This document shows positions 22,556-30,743 of a stretch of DNA of 36,391 bases, piece after piece. The stretch spans positions 1,866-38,256 of the forward strand of contig NZ_LUKZ01000038.1 in assembly GCF_001633105.1 (NCBI RefSeq). The letters are read 5' to 3'. The DNA comes from Acidovorax sp. GW101-3H11. Its GTDB lineage: Bacteria > Pseudomonadota > Gammaproteobacteria > Burkholderiales > Burkholderiaceae_C. A model generated the notes under the pieces. The model was given only the letters and a program-made list of their open reading frames with translations, had not been told where the DNA came from and did not search any database. Made by a program: the position numbers and the translations under genes. Positions within the stretch are counted from its first letter, which is position 1, and every line of letters starts with the position of its first letter.

Positions 22556-22905
22556 TGAATTTTGACCTCTCTACCGTTGTCGCCGTCATCTCGATTGCGG
22601 GGACTTTCTTGGGCATCTTGTGGGCCCTGCTGAGATACATCGGCATGCAGCAGGAGCGCCGGATCAACGAGAAGTTCGCCGACCTGGCATCGACCATCGC
22701 AAAGATGGGAGAGGACCTGAAGAGCGAGGCCGAATCGACACGCCAGCTCGAAATCTCTTTCCTCCGCTTTCAGGCCGAGCTACCCCGCGACTACGTGCGT
22801 CGCGATGACTTCGTGCACGCCCTGGGGACGATCAATACCCGCATCGACAACTTTGCCTTGCGTGTAGAGCGCGCCATCGACAACCGCAACGGGAACATGC
22901 AATGA
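22555..22905 (+). CDS. DUF2730-like phage protein with N-terminal anchor
   Basis: The ATG overlaps the previous stop (TGATG). The 116-residue protein starts MNFDLSTVVAVISIAGTFLG, one membrane segment, followed by a coiled coil with RRINEKFADLASTIAK and a RDYVRRDDFVHALGTINTRI segment. This matches the DUF2730 proteins found in the same place in Mu-like phages, between the lysis and DNA packaging genes. Its role is not known. Confidence 0.8.
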   Translation: MNFDLSTVVAVISIAGTFLGILWALLRYIGMQQERRINEKFADLASTIAKMGEDLKSEAESTRQLEISFLRFQAELPRDYVRRDDFVHALGTINTRIDNFALRVERAIDNRNGNMQ

Positions 22906-23225
22906 CCCTCAACTATTCTGCCGCCGCGCTCAAGGCTCGCCGTGAGGCCATCCGCTGGCACCTGCTGTCCGCGATTGACCTGTCCCGCCCCGTTGGCATC
23001 TACACCGAGGCGCTGCTGCCCATCATCCAGTCGGTCTACCCGGATGCCACCCATCAAGAAATCCGCCGTGAGCTGGACTACCTGGAAGCACGCGAAACGG
23101 TGCGCATCGACCGTGATCCGCTGGACCGCTGGTTTGTGGACCTGACCCGCACGGGGATCGAGTTCGTGGAATACACGATCGACGCTCAGCCGGGCATTGC
23201 GCGCCCGCGCATTACGCAGGGGTGA
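22902..23225 (+). CDS. Mu gp26-like winged helix-type protein
   Basis: The 107-residue product begins MTLNYSAAALKARREAIRWH and has a winged-helix-like pattern (YTEALLPIIQSVYPDATHQE with IRRELDYLEARETVRI). Proteins of this size and place precede the DUF3486 protein in Mu-like packaging clusters. It overlaps the DUF2730 gene by 4 bases. It may contact DNA; the exact role is unknown. Confidence 0.75.
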   Translation: MTLNYSAAALKARREAIRWHLLSAIDLSRPVGIYTEALLPIIQSVYPDATHQEIRRELDYLEARETVRIDRDPLDRWFVDLTRTGIEFVEYTIDAQPGIARPRITQG

Positions 23226-23228
23226 TCT

Positions 23229-23771
23229 ATGGCCCCACGTAGCAAAGTGCACTCGCTGCCGCCCGAGCTGAAGGAATGGCTGGATGCCGAACTGGTGAAG
23301 CGCGGGTTTGGAGACTATGTGCAGCTCGCCGCCGATCTGAAGGTGCGCGGTGCCGATGTTTCCAAATCGGCCCTGCAGCGCTACGGCTCGCCCTTTGAGC
23401 GGCGCATGGCTCAGCTCAAGATGGCCAGCGAACAGGCACGCGCGTTGGTGGACGCTGCGCCTGACGACGAGGACAAGCTTGGTTCGGCGGTGGTCCGGCT
23501 CACGCAGGAGAAGATTTTCACGCTCCTGATGGACATGGACATTGACGCCGATAGCGTGGACGTGAACAAGCTGTTCAAGAACGCGGCTGAGATCGGCAAG
23601 GCCAGCGTGACGCACAAGCGCTTCAGCATGGAGGCTCGCGCTGCAGCCAAGGAAGAGGCCCGCCGAGAGCTTATGGAAGAGCAGCGCGCCAAGCTGGAAG
23701 CCATGCCCAACAAGGGCGGCGTTACAGCTGACACCAAGGCGGCGATCCGTGAGGCGTTGGGGATCGTCTGA
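23229..23771 (+). CDS. DUF3486 protein, likely small terminase (Mu gp27-like)
   Basis: The 180-residue protein starts MAPRSKVHSLPPELKEWLDA and has the DUF3486 pattern: a helix-turn-helix (YVQLAADLKVRGADVSKSAL) in the N-terminal part, then a long helical region. It is the small terminase-like partner that recognises phage DNA before headful packaging. It overlaps the large terminase gene by one base. Confidence 0.88.
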   Translation: MAPRSKVHSLPPELKEWLDAELVKRGFGDYVQLAADLKVRGADVSKSALQRYGSPFERRMAQLKMASEQARALVDAAPDDEDKLGSAVVRLTQEKIFTLLMDMDIDADSVDVNKLFKNAAEIGKASVTHKRFSMEARAAAKEEARRELMEEQRAKLEAMPNKGGVTADTKAAIREALGIV

Positions 23772-25198
23772 TGGAAAAGCTCAAGGGCCGCGCCAAATGC
23801 ATTCCTTCGGATCGCAATGCGATCTTTTTGGCTTTTCAGAGCGCCTGGATCAAGGACGAATCTCGCCTCAAGCTGATGGAGAAGTCGCGGCAGATCGGCA
23901 TCAGCTGGTCTACCGCCTACGGGGCCGATGAGCGTGCCGCCGCCCAGGGCGCTCGCTTTGACGAATGGGTGAGCAGCCGCGATGACATACAGGCACGCCT
24001 CTTCATCGAAGACTGCAAGCTGTGGGCGGGCATCATGGGCATGGCCGCCAAGGACCTGGGCGAGGTGGTGCTGGACGCAGACAAGAAGCTGAGCGCCTAC
24101 GTGCTTCAGTTCGCCAGCGGGCGGCGCATCCATAGCATGAGCAGCAATCCAGACGCTCAGGCGGGTAAGCGTGGCAGCCGCGTGCTGGACGAGTTTGCGC
24201 TGCACCGCGACCAGCGCAAGATGTGGGCTATTGCTTACCCAGGTATCACCTGGGGCGGCAACATGGAGCTGGTAAGCACACATCGCGGCTCCCACAGCTT
24301 CTTCAACCAGCTCGTGCGCGAAGCTCGGCACGGGGGCAATCCCAAGAAGATCAGCCTTCACCGGGTCACCCTGCAGGATGCCTTGGAACAGGGCTTTCTC
24401 TTCAAGCTGCAGCAAGCCCTGCCAGCGGATGCAGAGCAGCAGGCCATGGATGAGGCCGAGTACTTCGACTTCGTGAAATCTGGTGCAGCCGACGAAGAGT
24501 CGTTCGACCAGGAGTACATGTGCATCCCGGCCGACGATGATGCCAAGTTTCTGGAGTACGGCCTGATCACGGCTTGCGAGTACTCGGGCGGCACCGACTG
24601 GAAGCGCGGGCTGCAGGGCCCTTTCCAGGGCCGACTGTTCGCGGGCGTGGATATTGGACGCAAGAAGGATTTGACGGTGCTGTGGGTGGTCGAGCAGCTG
24701 GGCGATGTGTTCTACACACGCCACGTCGAGGTGATGGAGAAGATGCGCAAGAGCGCCCAGGAAGCCATCTTGTGGCCCTGGTTCGAGATCTGCGACCGCG
24801 TTTGCATTGACTCCACCGGCCTGGGTATTGGTTGGGCCGACGACGCCCAGGACAAGTTTGGTCCGCACCGCGTGGAAGGCGTGAACTTCTCCGGTCCCGT
24901 GAAGGAAGCCCTGGCCTACCCGCTGCGCGGCGCCATGGAGGACCGCATGGTCCGCATCCCTGAAGACCCAAAGATCCGCGCTGACCTGCGCAAGGTCCAG
25001 AAGACCACCACCGCAGCGGGAAACATCCGCTTCGTTGCGGATGGCGACGACAGCACCAAGGTGAACGGGCACGCCGACCGCTTCTGGGCGCTAGCTCTCG
25101 CGCTGCATGCGGGTTCCAGCCCATCCGCCCCTATCGAGTATCAAAGCGGCGGCCCGCGTGACAGCAGCCAGCCGCTGGGAGATTTCATCCATGGTTAA
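23771..25198 (+). CDS. large terminase subunit (Mu gp28-like)
   Basis: The 475-residue protein is the packaging motor. The ATPase domain has a Walker A-like EKSRQIGIS at about residues 37-45 and Walker B RVLDEF with D140/E141. The C-terminal nuclease domain has GVDIGRKKD (D294) and CIDSTGLG (D347), the RNase H-like acidic residues of terminase nucleases. The start overlaps DUF3486 (TGATG). The order of small terminase, large terminase, portal agrees with Mu. Confidence 0.93.
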   Translation: MEKLKGRAKCIPSDRNAIFLAFQSAWIKDESRLKLMEKSRQIGISWSTAYGADERAAAQGARFDEWVSSRDDIQARLFIEDCKLWAGIMGMAAKDLGEVVLDADKKLSAYVLQFASGRRIHSMSSNPDAQAGKRGSRVLDEFALHRDQRKMWAIAYPGITWGGNMELVSTHRGSHSFFNQLVREARHGGNPKKISLHRVTLQDALEQGFLFKLQQALPADAEQQAMDEAEYFDFVKSGAADEESFDQEYMCIPADDDAKFLEYGLITACEYSGGTDWKRGLQGPFQGRLFAGVDIGRKKDLTVLWVVEQLGDVFYTRHVEVMEKMRKSAQEAILWPWFEICDRVCIDSTGLGIGWADDAQDKFGPHRVEGVNFSGPVKEALAYPLRGAMEDRMVRIPEDPKIRADLRKVQKTTTAAGNIRFVADGDDSTKVNGHADRFWALALALHAGSSPSAPIEYQSGGPRDSSQPLGDFIHG

Positions 25199-26762
25199 AG
25201 CCTTGCGGACTGACCGCGCCTCCAAGCCCGCAGCCCCGGCCGCGCCCGCTCTGGACTCCGAATTTGCAAACCGGCTGCGCGATCCTTTCGAGCAGCACTA
25301 CATGGGGGTGCTGCGCACCAATGACCCGCTGCTGCTGGAGCGTGGCAATGGGGGCGTGGAGCTGTACCGCGACCTGCGCCGTGATGGCAAGGTCTTCTCA
25401 GGTTTGCAAAAGCGCCAGCTTGCCCTGGTGGGGAAGGCATGGCAGGCGGAGCCGCGCGACAAGAACAGCGCCAAGGGCACCCAAGACGCTGAGACGCTGA
25501 CGGCCATCCTCAAGGGCATTGCATTTGACCGCATGTGCGGTGAGCTGCAGGAGGCGCTGCTTGCGGGCTATGCGGTGGCTGAGATTGTCTGGACCATTCG
25601 CGATGACATGGTGGTGCCTGCTCGGGTGATCAAGCGGGCCCAGCGGCGCTTTGTCTACGTCCAGGACGACGAGAACAGCCCGCCGCGCCTCCACCTGCTG
25701 ACGCGCGAGAACATGCACAAGGGCATTCCGGTACCGGATCGCAAGTTCATCGTGCACCGCGTGAACCCCGAGGATGACAACCCCTATGGCACGGGCCTTG
25801 GGCTGCAGCTGTTCTGGCCAGTCTTCTTCAAGCGCAAGGGCATCGTGGCCTGGAACAAGCTGTGTGATCGCTTTGGCTCGCCCACGCCTCACGGAAAGTA
25901 TCCGCGCAACGCTGGCCCGAAGGAAAAAGGCACGCTGGCCGATGCGCTGCGCGCCATGTCCAACGACGGCTACCTGATGACACCGGAGGGCATGGAGATT
26001 GCCTTGCTGGAGAGCAAGCTGTCGGGCAATGTCACCACTCAGCAGCAACTCTGCGAGTACATGGACGACTGGATCAGCGAGGTGTTGACTGGTCAGGAAC
26101 CTGCGCGCTCTGGCGGTGGCGCTTTGGCCGCAGCCAGCAAGGAGCGCAAGGATGTGCGCCAGGACCTGACGCAGGCGGACAGCGATCTGCTCTCGGAAAC
26201 CATCAACGAAACGCTGGTGGCCTGGATCTGTGAGTACAACGGCTTGGAGCCTTGCCATGTGTACCGCAACATCAAGGAGGAAGAGGACACCAAGACGCAG
26301 GCCGAGGGCGACAAAATCATCCACGACATGGGTTTTGAGCTGGACGAGAACACCGTCCGCGCCAAGTATGGCGAGGGATGGTCCAAGAAGAAGGTGCCTT
26401 CGCCGCCACCGCCCGAACCAGCTCCAATGCCGACCACGGGGGCACCAGTTGCTGAGCCCGGCACTCCTCGTGCACCTGCCGCCGCCAGCTTTGCGGAGCC
26501 CGGTCAAGCTCAGCAGGGTGATGCACTTGACGAGCTTGTCGATGGCGCATTGGCTGACTGGCAACCGCTGATGGCGCCAGTGGCCCAGAAGCTGCAGGCG
26601 TTGCTGGATGAAGCTGTGGCGCGAGGCGAGACCGCCGAGCAGTTGCTGCAGCGCCTGCCCGGCCTACTGGCCCAGCTGGATGCTGATGCCATGGCTGACT
26701 CGCTGACGCGTGCGACCTTCGCGGCACGTGCTGGCGCGGTCGCGGGTGTGGAGAACGCCTGA
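25191..26762 (+). CDS. DUF935 portal protein (Mu gp29-like)
   Basis: The start (MVKALRTDRASKPAAPAAPA) overlaps the terminase gene by 8 bases and has GGGAGA upstream. The 523-residue protein shows DUF935 features: DPFEQHYMGVLRTNDPLLLE, then SGLQKRQLALVGKAWQAEPR, KFIVHRVNPEDDNPYGTGLG and EVLTGQEPARSGGGALAAAS. It forms the ring through which DNA enters the head. The C-terminal 130 residues are proline/alanine rich, then helical. Confidence 0.93.
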   Translation: MVKALRTDRASKPAAPAAPALDSEFANRLRDPFEQHYMGVLRTNDPLLLERGNGGVELYRDLRRDGKVFSGLQKRQLALVGKAWQAEPRDKNSAKGTQDAETLTAILKGIAFDRMCGELQEALLAGYAVAEIVWTIRDDMVVPARVIKRAQRRFVYVQDDENSPPRLHLLTRENMHKGIPVPDRKFIVHRVNPEDDNPYGTGLGLQLFWPVFFKRKGIVAWNKLCDRFGSPTPHGKYPRNAGPKEKGTLADALRAMSNDGYLMTPEGMEIALLESKLSGNVTTQQQLCEYMDDWISEVLTGQEPARSGGGALAAASKERKDVRQDLTQADSDLLSETINETLVAWICEYNGLEPCHVYRNIKEEEDTKTQAEGDKIIHDMGFELDENTVRAKYGEGWSKKKVPSPPPPEPAPMPTTGAPVAEPGTPRAPAAASFAEPGQAQQGDALDELVDGALADWQPLMAPVAQKLQALLDEAVARGETAEQLLQRLPGLLAQLDADAMADSLTRATFAARAGAVAGVENA

Positions 26763-26764
26763 TC

Positions 26765-28042
26765 ATGGCCTCTGCCGCGCAAGAGTTCGCCGACCTGCAG
26801 AAGCTGCCGCCTGCCGAGGCCATTGCCTACCTGCAGCGGCGCGGCCCTCTCACCAAGACCTTTGCCTGGCAGGACCTGTGGGAGGACGAGCACGCGCAGC
26901 AGTTCACGGTGAGCCGTCTGGCGCGGCTTGATTTGCTCCAGGACATCCGCGATCTGATCAGCCGGTCGGTGGGGGGCGACCTATCGCGCCGGGACTTCAT
27001 GCGCAACGCCGAGGAACTGCTGTCCAAGGCCGGTTGGTGGGGCGAAAAAACCGTGATGGACCCGCTAACCAAGCGCGAAGTGGTGACCACGTTCGACCCT
27101 GCCAGGCTGAAGCTGATCTATGACACCAACACACGCATGGCGTATGCGGCGGGTCAGTGGGAGCGCATCGAGCGCAACCAGAAGACCCATCCGTTCCTTC
27201 GCTACATCACGAAGCGCGACGAGCGCGTGCGCGCATCGCACCGGGCATGGAATGGGGTGACCCTTCCGGTAAGCGATCCGTTCTGGCTGACCCATCTGCC
27301 GCCGAATGGCTGGCGCTGCCGCTGTCGCGTGGTGGCCGTCAGCCAGCGGGAGTATGACCAGGGCACCACGCCCACGGGTGAGCCCATGATCAAGGTGGCG
27401 CCTGAAGTGCCGATGCGCGAGTGGCTGGACAAGCGCACGGGGGAGATCAAGCTGGTGCCGATAGGTATCGACCCGGGCTTTGGCTACAACGTGGGGGCAG
27501 CAAGCGCTCGGGCGGCCTCACTGGAGGAGGTTGTGGCAAACCGGTTGACCAAGGCTGCACCCGACCTGGCGCGGACGGCGCGAGACAAGGGCATGGCGCA
27601 GTGGCACACGCCAGCGCAAGCCACGGACGCCGTCGAGTTTGTGAAGCGGTCGGCTGCGGCACCACAGGCCAAGCAGCCACTTCAGGTGCTCGGCACGGTC
27701 TCATCGATGGCGACCCAGCGGGCCCAGGCGCTGGGCGTGGATCTGAGCGGGCGCCTGGTGGCGTTGGAACATGACGGTGTGTTGCACACGCTGAAGTCCC
27801 ATGGAAAGCCCAGTGAGGCGCTGCGCGGACAGATTCCGGTGACCGCCGAGGATCTGGCGCGATTCCGGGACCTGTTCAACCGCGCTCAACTGGCGTTGGG
27901 TGACCCGCCTATCGCCAAGGACGGGAGCAAGGTGCTGGAGGGAGAGGTGATTCTGGGCGGCATCGTCTACCACCTGGCGGCTCGCGTGCGCCGCAAGCAC
28001 ATCGTGCCTTTCACCATGTTCAAAAGGCCGGTGCGGAAATGA
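26765..28042 (+). CDS. Mu F-like minor head protein with C-terminal nuclease-like domain
   Basis: The 425-residue protein has the MuF/SPP1 gp7 core (about 90-220), with TNTRMAYAAGQWERIERNQK and the signature HLPPNGWRCRCRVVAVS at about residues 177-193. The last 90 or so residues (about 335-425) have the pattern DGVLHTLKSHGKPSEALRGQ with a final KHIVPFTMFKRPVRK, which resembles the phage-associated Barnase/EndoU/ColicinE5/RelE-like (PBECR) domains found at the ends of MuF proteins. His in LKSHG is a candidate active residue. Such MuF toxins may be delivered with phage DNA. It starts 2 bases after the portal gene. Confidence 0.85.
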   Translation: MASAAQEFADLQKLPPAEAIAYLQRRGPLTKTFAWQDLWEDEHAQQFTVSRLARLDLLQDIRDLISRSVGGDLSRRDFMRNAEELLSKAGWWGEKTVMDPLTKREVVTTFDPARLKLIYDTNTRMAYAAGQWERIERNQKTHPFLRYITKRDERVRASHRAWNGVTLPVSDPFWLTHLPPNGWRCRCRVVAVSQREYDQGTTPTGEPMIKVAPEVPMREWLDKRTGEIKLVPIGIDPGFGYNVGAASARAASLEEVVANRLTKAAPDLARTARDKGMAQWHTPAQATDAVEFVKRSAAAPQAKQPLQVLGTVSSMATQRAQALGVDLSGRLVALEHDGVLHTLKSHGKPSEALRGQIPVTAEDLARFRDLFNRAQLALGDPPIAKDGSKVLEGEVILGGIVYHLAARVRRKHIVPFTMFKRPVRK

Positions 28043-28160
28043 AAAAGCCCACCTGCCAAATGCACCCGCCTGCGCGGTCCTATGGCTTAAACGTCCGAAA
28101 CGTTGGTGAGCGCTCCGATGATAGCGCCGCGCCTTTGGCGCTGTCAAACCGAGGTCGCAC

Positions 28161-28616
28161 ATGATCAGTTTGAGCATTCAGGCCAATTCGCAGACCTTGC
28201 AGAGCTATTTTGACCGCCTGCGGCAAGGCATGGCGGACATGAAGCCGGTGATGGACAGCATCGGCATGGAGCTGGAGACCCGGATCAGTGCCCGATTCGA
28301 GACCGAGACTGATCCCACTGGCCAAGCCTGGGAAGCATGGGCCCCTTGGACGCGCGAGAACTATCCCGACGACGGCAATGGCCGCCTTTTGGATCGCCAC
28401 GGCGACCTGCTCGCCAGTCTGACCCACTCTGCAGACGGCACCAGCGTGCGCGTGGGCTTTGGTGACCCCAAGGCCGCATTCCACGAATGGGGCACCTGGA
28501 AGATGCCTCGGCGCGGAATGCTGTTTGCCGACCCCGACACGGGCGAGCTGGGCGCCGGGGATGAGGCGGCCCTGCTGGACATCGTGGGGATATGGCTGGA
28601 TGACCTGATGCGGTGA
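28161..28616 (+). CDS. phage virion morphogenesis protein (Mu gpG-like)
   Basis: The 151-residue protein begins MISLSIQANSQTLQSYFDRL and has the virion morphogenesis family pattern: RISARFETETDPTGQAWEAW, then LLDRHGDLLASLTHSADGTS and FHEWGTWKMPRRGM. The family works in head or tail assembly. GAGG lies 7 bases upstream. A 118-base gap before it holds a short hairpin. In Mu the protease gene follows directly; here the rightward operon changes to accessory genes instead. Confidence 0.88.
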   Translation: MISLSIQANSQTLQSYFDRLRQGMADMKPVMDSIGMELETRISARFETETDPTGQAWEAWAPWTRENYPDDGNGRLLDRHGDLLASLTHSADGTSVRVGFGDPKAAFHEWGTWKMPRRGMLFADPDTGELGAGDEAALLDIVGIWLDDLMR

Positions 28617-28620
28617 GGTC

Positions 28621-28821
28621 ATGAGCAGCAAACGCCATATCCGCCGCAAGGCCTGCAAGGGCAAGCACCGCTACACCAACGCCGCCGAGGCTCAGGCCGC
28701 CATCTCGGGGTTGCACCGCCGCAAAGGCTACCAGGGCTACATGCAGGCATACCACTGCAGCTTTTGTGGCGGCTACCACTTTGGGCATCCGCCCAAGTCC
28801 AAGCGTCTGACCTACCGATAA
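28621..28821 (+). CDS. small basic protein with CxxC
   Basis: The 66-residue, very basic product (MSSKRHIRRKACKGKHRYTN) contains HCSFCGGYHFGHPPKSKR near its end, a likely metal-binding Cys/His cluster. GAGG lies directly before the start, 4 bases after the gpG stop. Small proteins of this type are common in phages but of unknown role. Confidence 0.65.
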   Translation: MSSKRHIRRKACKGKHRYTNAAEAQAAISGLHRRKGYQGYMQAYHCSFCGGYHFGHPPKSKRLTYR

Positions 28822-28864
28822 CGCCGACGACAGGCGGCTTGACCTGTCAATTTACGGAGTTTTC

Positions 28865-29446
28865 ATGCCTGATCGCTACAAGCACCCGGTCCTTCATCAG
28901 ATTCAGCAACTGGTTTTCACCATTCAGGCCTGTGGCACGTCGCCCGAGCTGACCCGCGCAGCTTGCATGGCCTCGGCGCTGTTCGAAGGGGTAGAGGCGC
29001 TGGTGGACAGCAAAGTGGCCTTCCTCGACGTCACCCAGGAGCCCCCGCTGGACTCGGACGAGGCCATTGAACGGCAAATTCGCGCGAGCGGCGCCGATGT
29101 GGCTCCACGCGTCACGAAGGAGCACATCGACTCATTGGTTGCCGACCTGGTGATCAAAACCCACCATTTCCCTGGCACGACATCCACAATGGCGGTGGCT
29201 GCTTTGCCCGATGGCTACGTGGTGGCCACTGGCTACTCGGGCTGTATCAGCCCGGAGAACTTCAAGGCCCACATCGGCATCGGAATCGCGGCGGACAATG
29301 CCATCGCGGCTGCCCGGGCCAAGCTCTGGGAACTGGAGGGCTATGTGTTGCGAGCCTCCTTGCACAACCCGCGAGCCGTGTACGCGGGCGGTATCATGGC
29401 CCCGGATGCTGAGTTCGTAGGTGGGAGCATGGCAATCACTGATTGA
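28865..29446 (+). CDS. N4 Gp49/Sf6 gp66-family protein
   Basis: The 193-residue product starts MPDRYKHPVLHQIQQLVFTI. Its C-terminal half carries the pattern of the N4 Gp49/Sf6 gene 66 family: EHIDSLVADLVIKTHHFPGT, then GYVVATGYSGCISPENFKAH and ARAKLWELEGYVLRASL. The family is of unknown function and common in phages. GGAG lies about 6 bases before the ATG. It is the last phage gene of the rightward arm. Confidence 0.85.
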   Translation: MPDRYKHPVLHQIQQLVFTIQACGTSPELTRAACMASALFEGVEALVDSKVAFLDVTQEPPLDSDEAIERQIRASGADVAPRVTKEHIDSLVADLVIKTHHFPGTTSTMAVAALPDGYVVATGYSGCISPENFKAHIGIGIAADNAIAAARAKLWELEGYVLRASLHNPRAVYAGGIMAPDAEFVGGSMAITD

Positions 29447-29460
29447 TCGGCCCAACGAGC

Positions 29461-29496
29461 AAAAAAAACGGCGCCCAAGTGGCGCCATTTTTTCTT
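29461..29496 (+). terminator. bidirectional intrinsic terminator at the end of the rightward arm
   Basis: GGCGCC-CAAGT-GGCGCC (29470-29486) is flanked by eight A on the left and six T on the right. It works in plus direction (T tract 29488-29493) and could also stop transcription entering from the host side. Confidence 0.85.
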
Positions 29497-29537
29497 CTGC
29501 TCTATGTTTTCGTGTCGGGAAAGAGATTTGCAGAACC

Positions 29538-29579
29538 GTCGGCCCGTTTTGCCCCAGGTCTTCCCGTTTCTTCCCATTT
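29538..29579 (+). repeat. phased 12-bp repeats, likely transposase-binding sites near the phage end
   Basis: Three copies of a 12-bp motif lie here: GTCGGCCCGTTT (29538), GTCTTCCCGTTT (29558) and TTCTTCCCATTT (29568). They are spaced 20 and 10 bp, that is in helical phase. Arrays of transposase-binding sites are found at the ends of Mu-like phages. The terminator and the last gene lie on one side and a beheaded host frame on the other, so the end itself should lie at about 29.60-29.62 kb. The exact terminal CA could not be fixed. Confidence 0.5.
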
Positions 29580-29616
29580 ATCGCGCCTCTCACTCTTCCT
29601 TTATCTCAACTCCCAT

Positions 29617-29772
29617 CACCAGACCACCCCCGCGCCGGTCGTGGTGGTGGTGCCGCCCCGCCACCCGGTGCGCCCCACGCCCCAGCCCACTCCGGCCCCG
29701 GAGCCGAAAAAATTCACGCAGTGCAACGTGTTCCGCTGCTACGACAGCCAGGGCAACGTCTACCCGCGCTGA
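29617..29772 (+). pseudogene. 3' remnant of a host gene interrupted by the prophage
   Basis: Host-like coding sequence, with much higher GC than the preceding 150 bases, reads HQTTPAPVVVVVPPRHPVRP and ends FTQCNVFRCYDSQGNVYPR before a stop codon. There is no start codon of its own at the boundary; the frame continues into phage sequence. It is best read as the C-terminal 51 residues of a proline-rich, probably exported protein, whose 5' part should lie left of the prophage. Its end overlaps the convergent epimerase gene by 13 bases. Confidence 0.65.
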
Positions 29773-30743
29773 GCGCCTGCCGATAGGTTTGCGCCATGCA
29801 AGCCCTGCAGCCCCTGCGCCACACTGGGGTAGCGCAGCCGCAGCCCCAGCTCCTGCAACATGCGCCGGTTGTCCAGTCGGCGCGATTCGCCCATGAAGCT
29901 CAGCAGCATCAACGACAACTGCTCTTGCGCCGTGCTGCGCGGCACCCGGGGGGGGCGCGGCAGGCCGTACAGGTCGGCCGCCAGGTCGAAGTAGTCGCCC
30001 ATCTTCATGTGGCTCGCATCGCTCACGTTGTAGGCGCGCTGCGGCTGCCCTTTCCACAGCGCGGCCACGCAGGCGCGCGCCAGGTCGTCGGCGTGGATGT
30101 GGTTGGTGAACACATCGTCCTCGGGCACCAGCACCGGCGTTCCGCGTCGCAGGCGGGCCTCGGGCGTGCCGCCCTCGCGGTCGGGGGCGTAGATGCCCGG
30201 AATGCGCAGCACGCTGGCGCGCACCCCGGCACGGCCCAGATGGCGCACGGCGCGCTCGGCATTCACCCGGCGCTGCGCACGGGGCGTGGCGGGGGCCAGG
30301 GGCCGCGTCTCGGGCACCAGGGCACCCTGGCAGTCGCCATACACCCCGCTGGTCGAGGCATAGGCCAGCGACACCGGCAGGCTGCGCAGCCGCAGCACCC
30401 GGGCCAGCGCCACGGTGCGCGGGTCGGCCCACCAGGCAGCGCCGCCTGCGCCTTCACCGGGCGGCGGGGCCAGGTGCAGCACCCGCGTGGCCACGCCCGA
30501 CAGGCGCCGCACGGTGGCGGCATCGTCCAGATTGCCCAGCAGCGGCCGCGCGCCCAGCTGGCGCAGCCCCGCCACGCGGGCCGGGCTGGAGGTGAGCGCC
30601 AGCACCTGCAGGCGCCCCGCACCCGGGCCGGTGCTCAGGTCACGCACCACACGTTGACCCACGTCACCACAGCCCACGATCAGCAGGCGTTCACGGCGAA
30701 AGCGCGCTGGCAGGGCGCCGAGGGGGTTTGAGAGCGTGTTCAT
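29760..30743 (-). CDS. NAD-dependent epimerase/dehydratase family protein (SDR)
   Basis: The 327-residue protein has an N-terminal Rossmann motif LLIVGCGDVGQRVV and the segment VSLAYASTSGVYGDCQGALV. RVNAERAVRHLGRAGVRASV and DVFTNHIHADDLARACVAAL also mark the extended SDR or YeeZ-like class. Substrate is unknown. The ATG at 30743 and the first four codons lie inside the terminal inverted repeat of the element at 30731-30998, so the present start may have been created or replaced by that insertion. The longer frame to 30950 runs through the element and is rejected. Confidence 0.85.
   Translation of the reverse strand: MNTLSNPLGALPARFRRERLLIVGCGDVGQRVVRDLSTGPGAGRLQVLALTSSPARVAGLRQLGARPLLGNLDDAATVRRLSGVATRVLHLAPPPGEGAGGAAWWADPRTVALARVLRLRSLPVSLAYASTSGVYGDCQGALVPETRPLAPATPRAQRRVNAERAVRHLGRAGVRASVLRIPGIYAPDREGGTPEARLRRGTPVLVPEDDVFTNHIHADDLARACVAALWKGQPQRAYNVSDASHMKMGDYFDLAADLYGLPRPPRVPRSTAQEQLSLMLLSFMGESRRLDNRRMLQELGLRLRYPSVAQGLQGLHGANLSAGAQRG

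Noticed and set aside
23411..25072. 553-codon minus-strand open frame opposite the terminase genes
   Set aside because: It is antisense to the well-recognised terminase subunits and shows no protein family pattern.
25398..26564. 388-codon minus-strand open frame opposite the portal gene
   Set aside because: It is a shadow of the portal reading frame without a ribosome binding site or motif.
8591..29446. two different partial prophages joined side by side
   Set aside because: No function is duplicated, the two arms complement each other exactly, and they share the late promoter element, which favours one phage.
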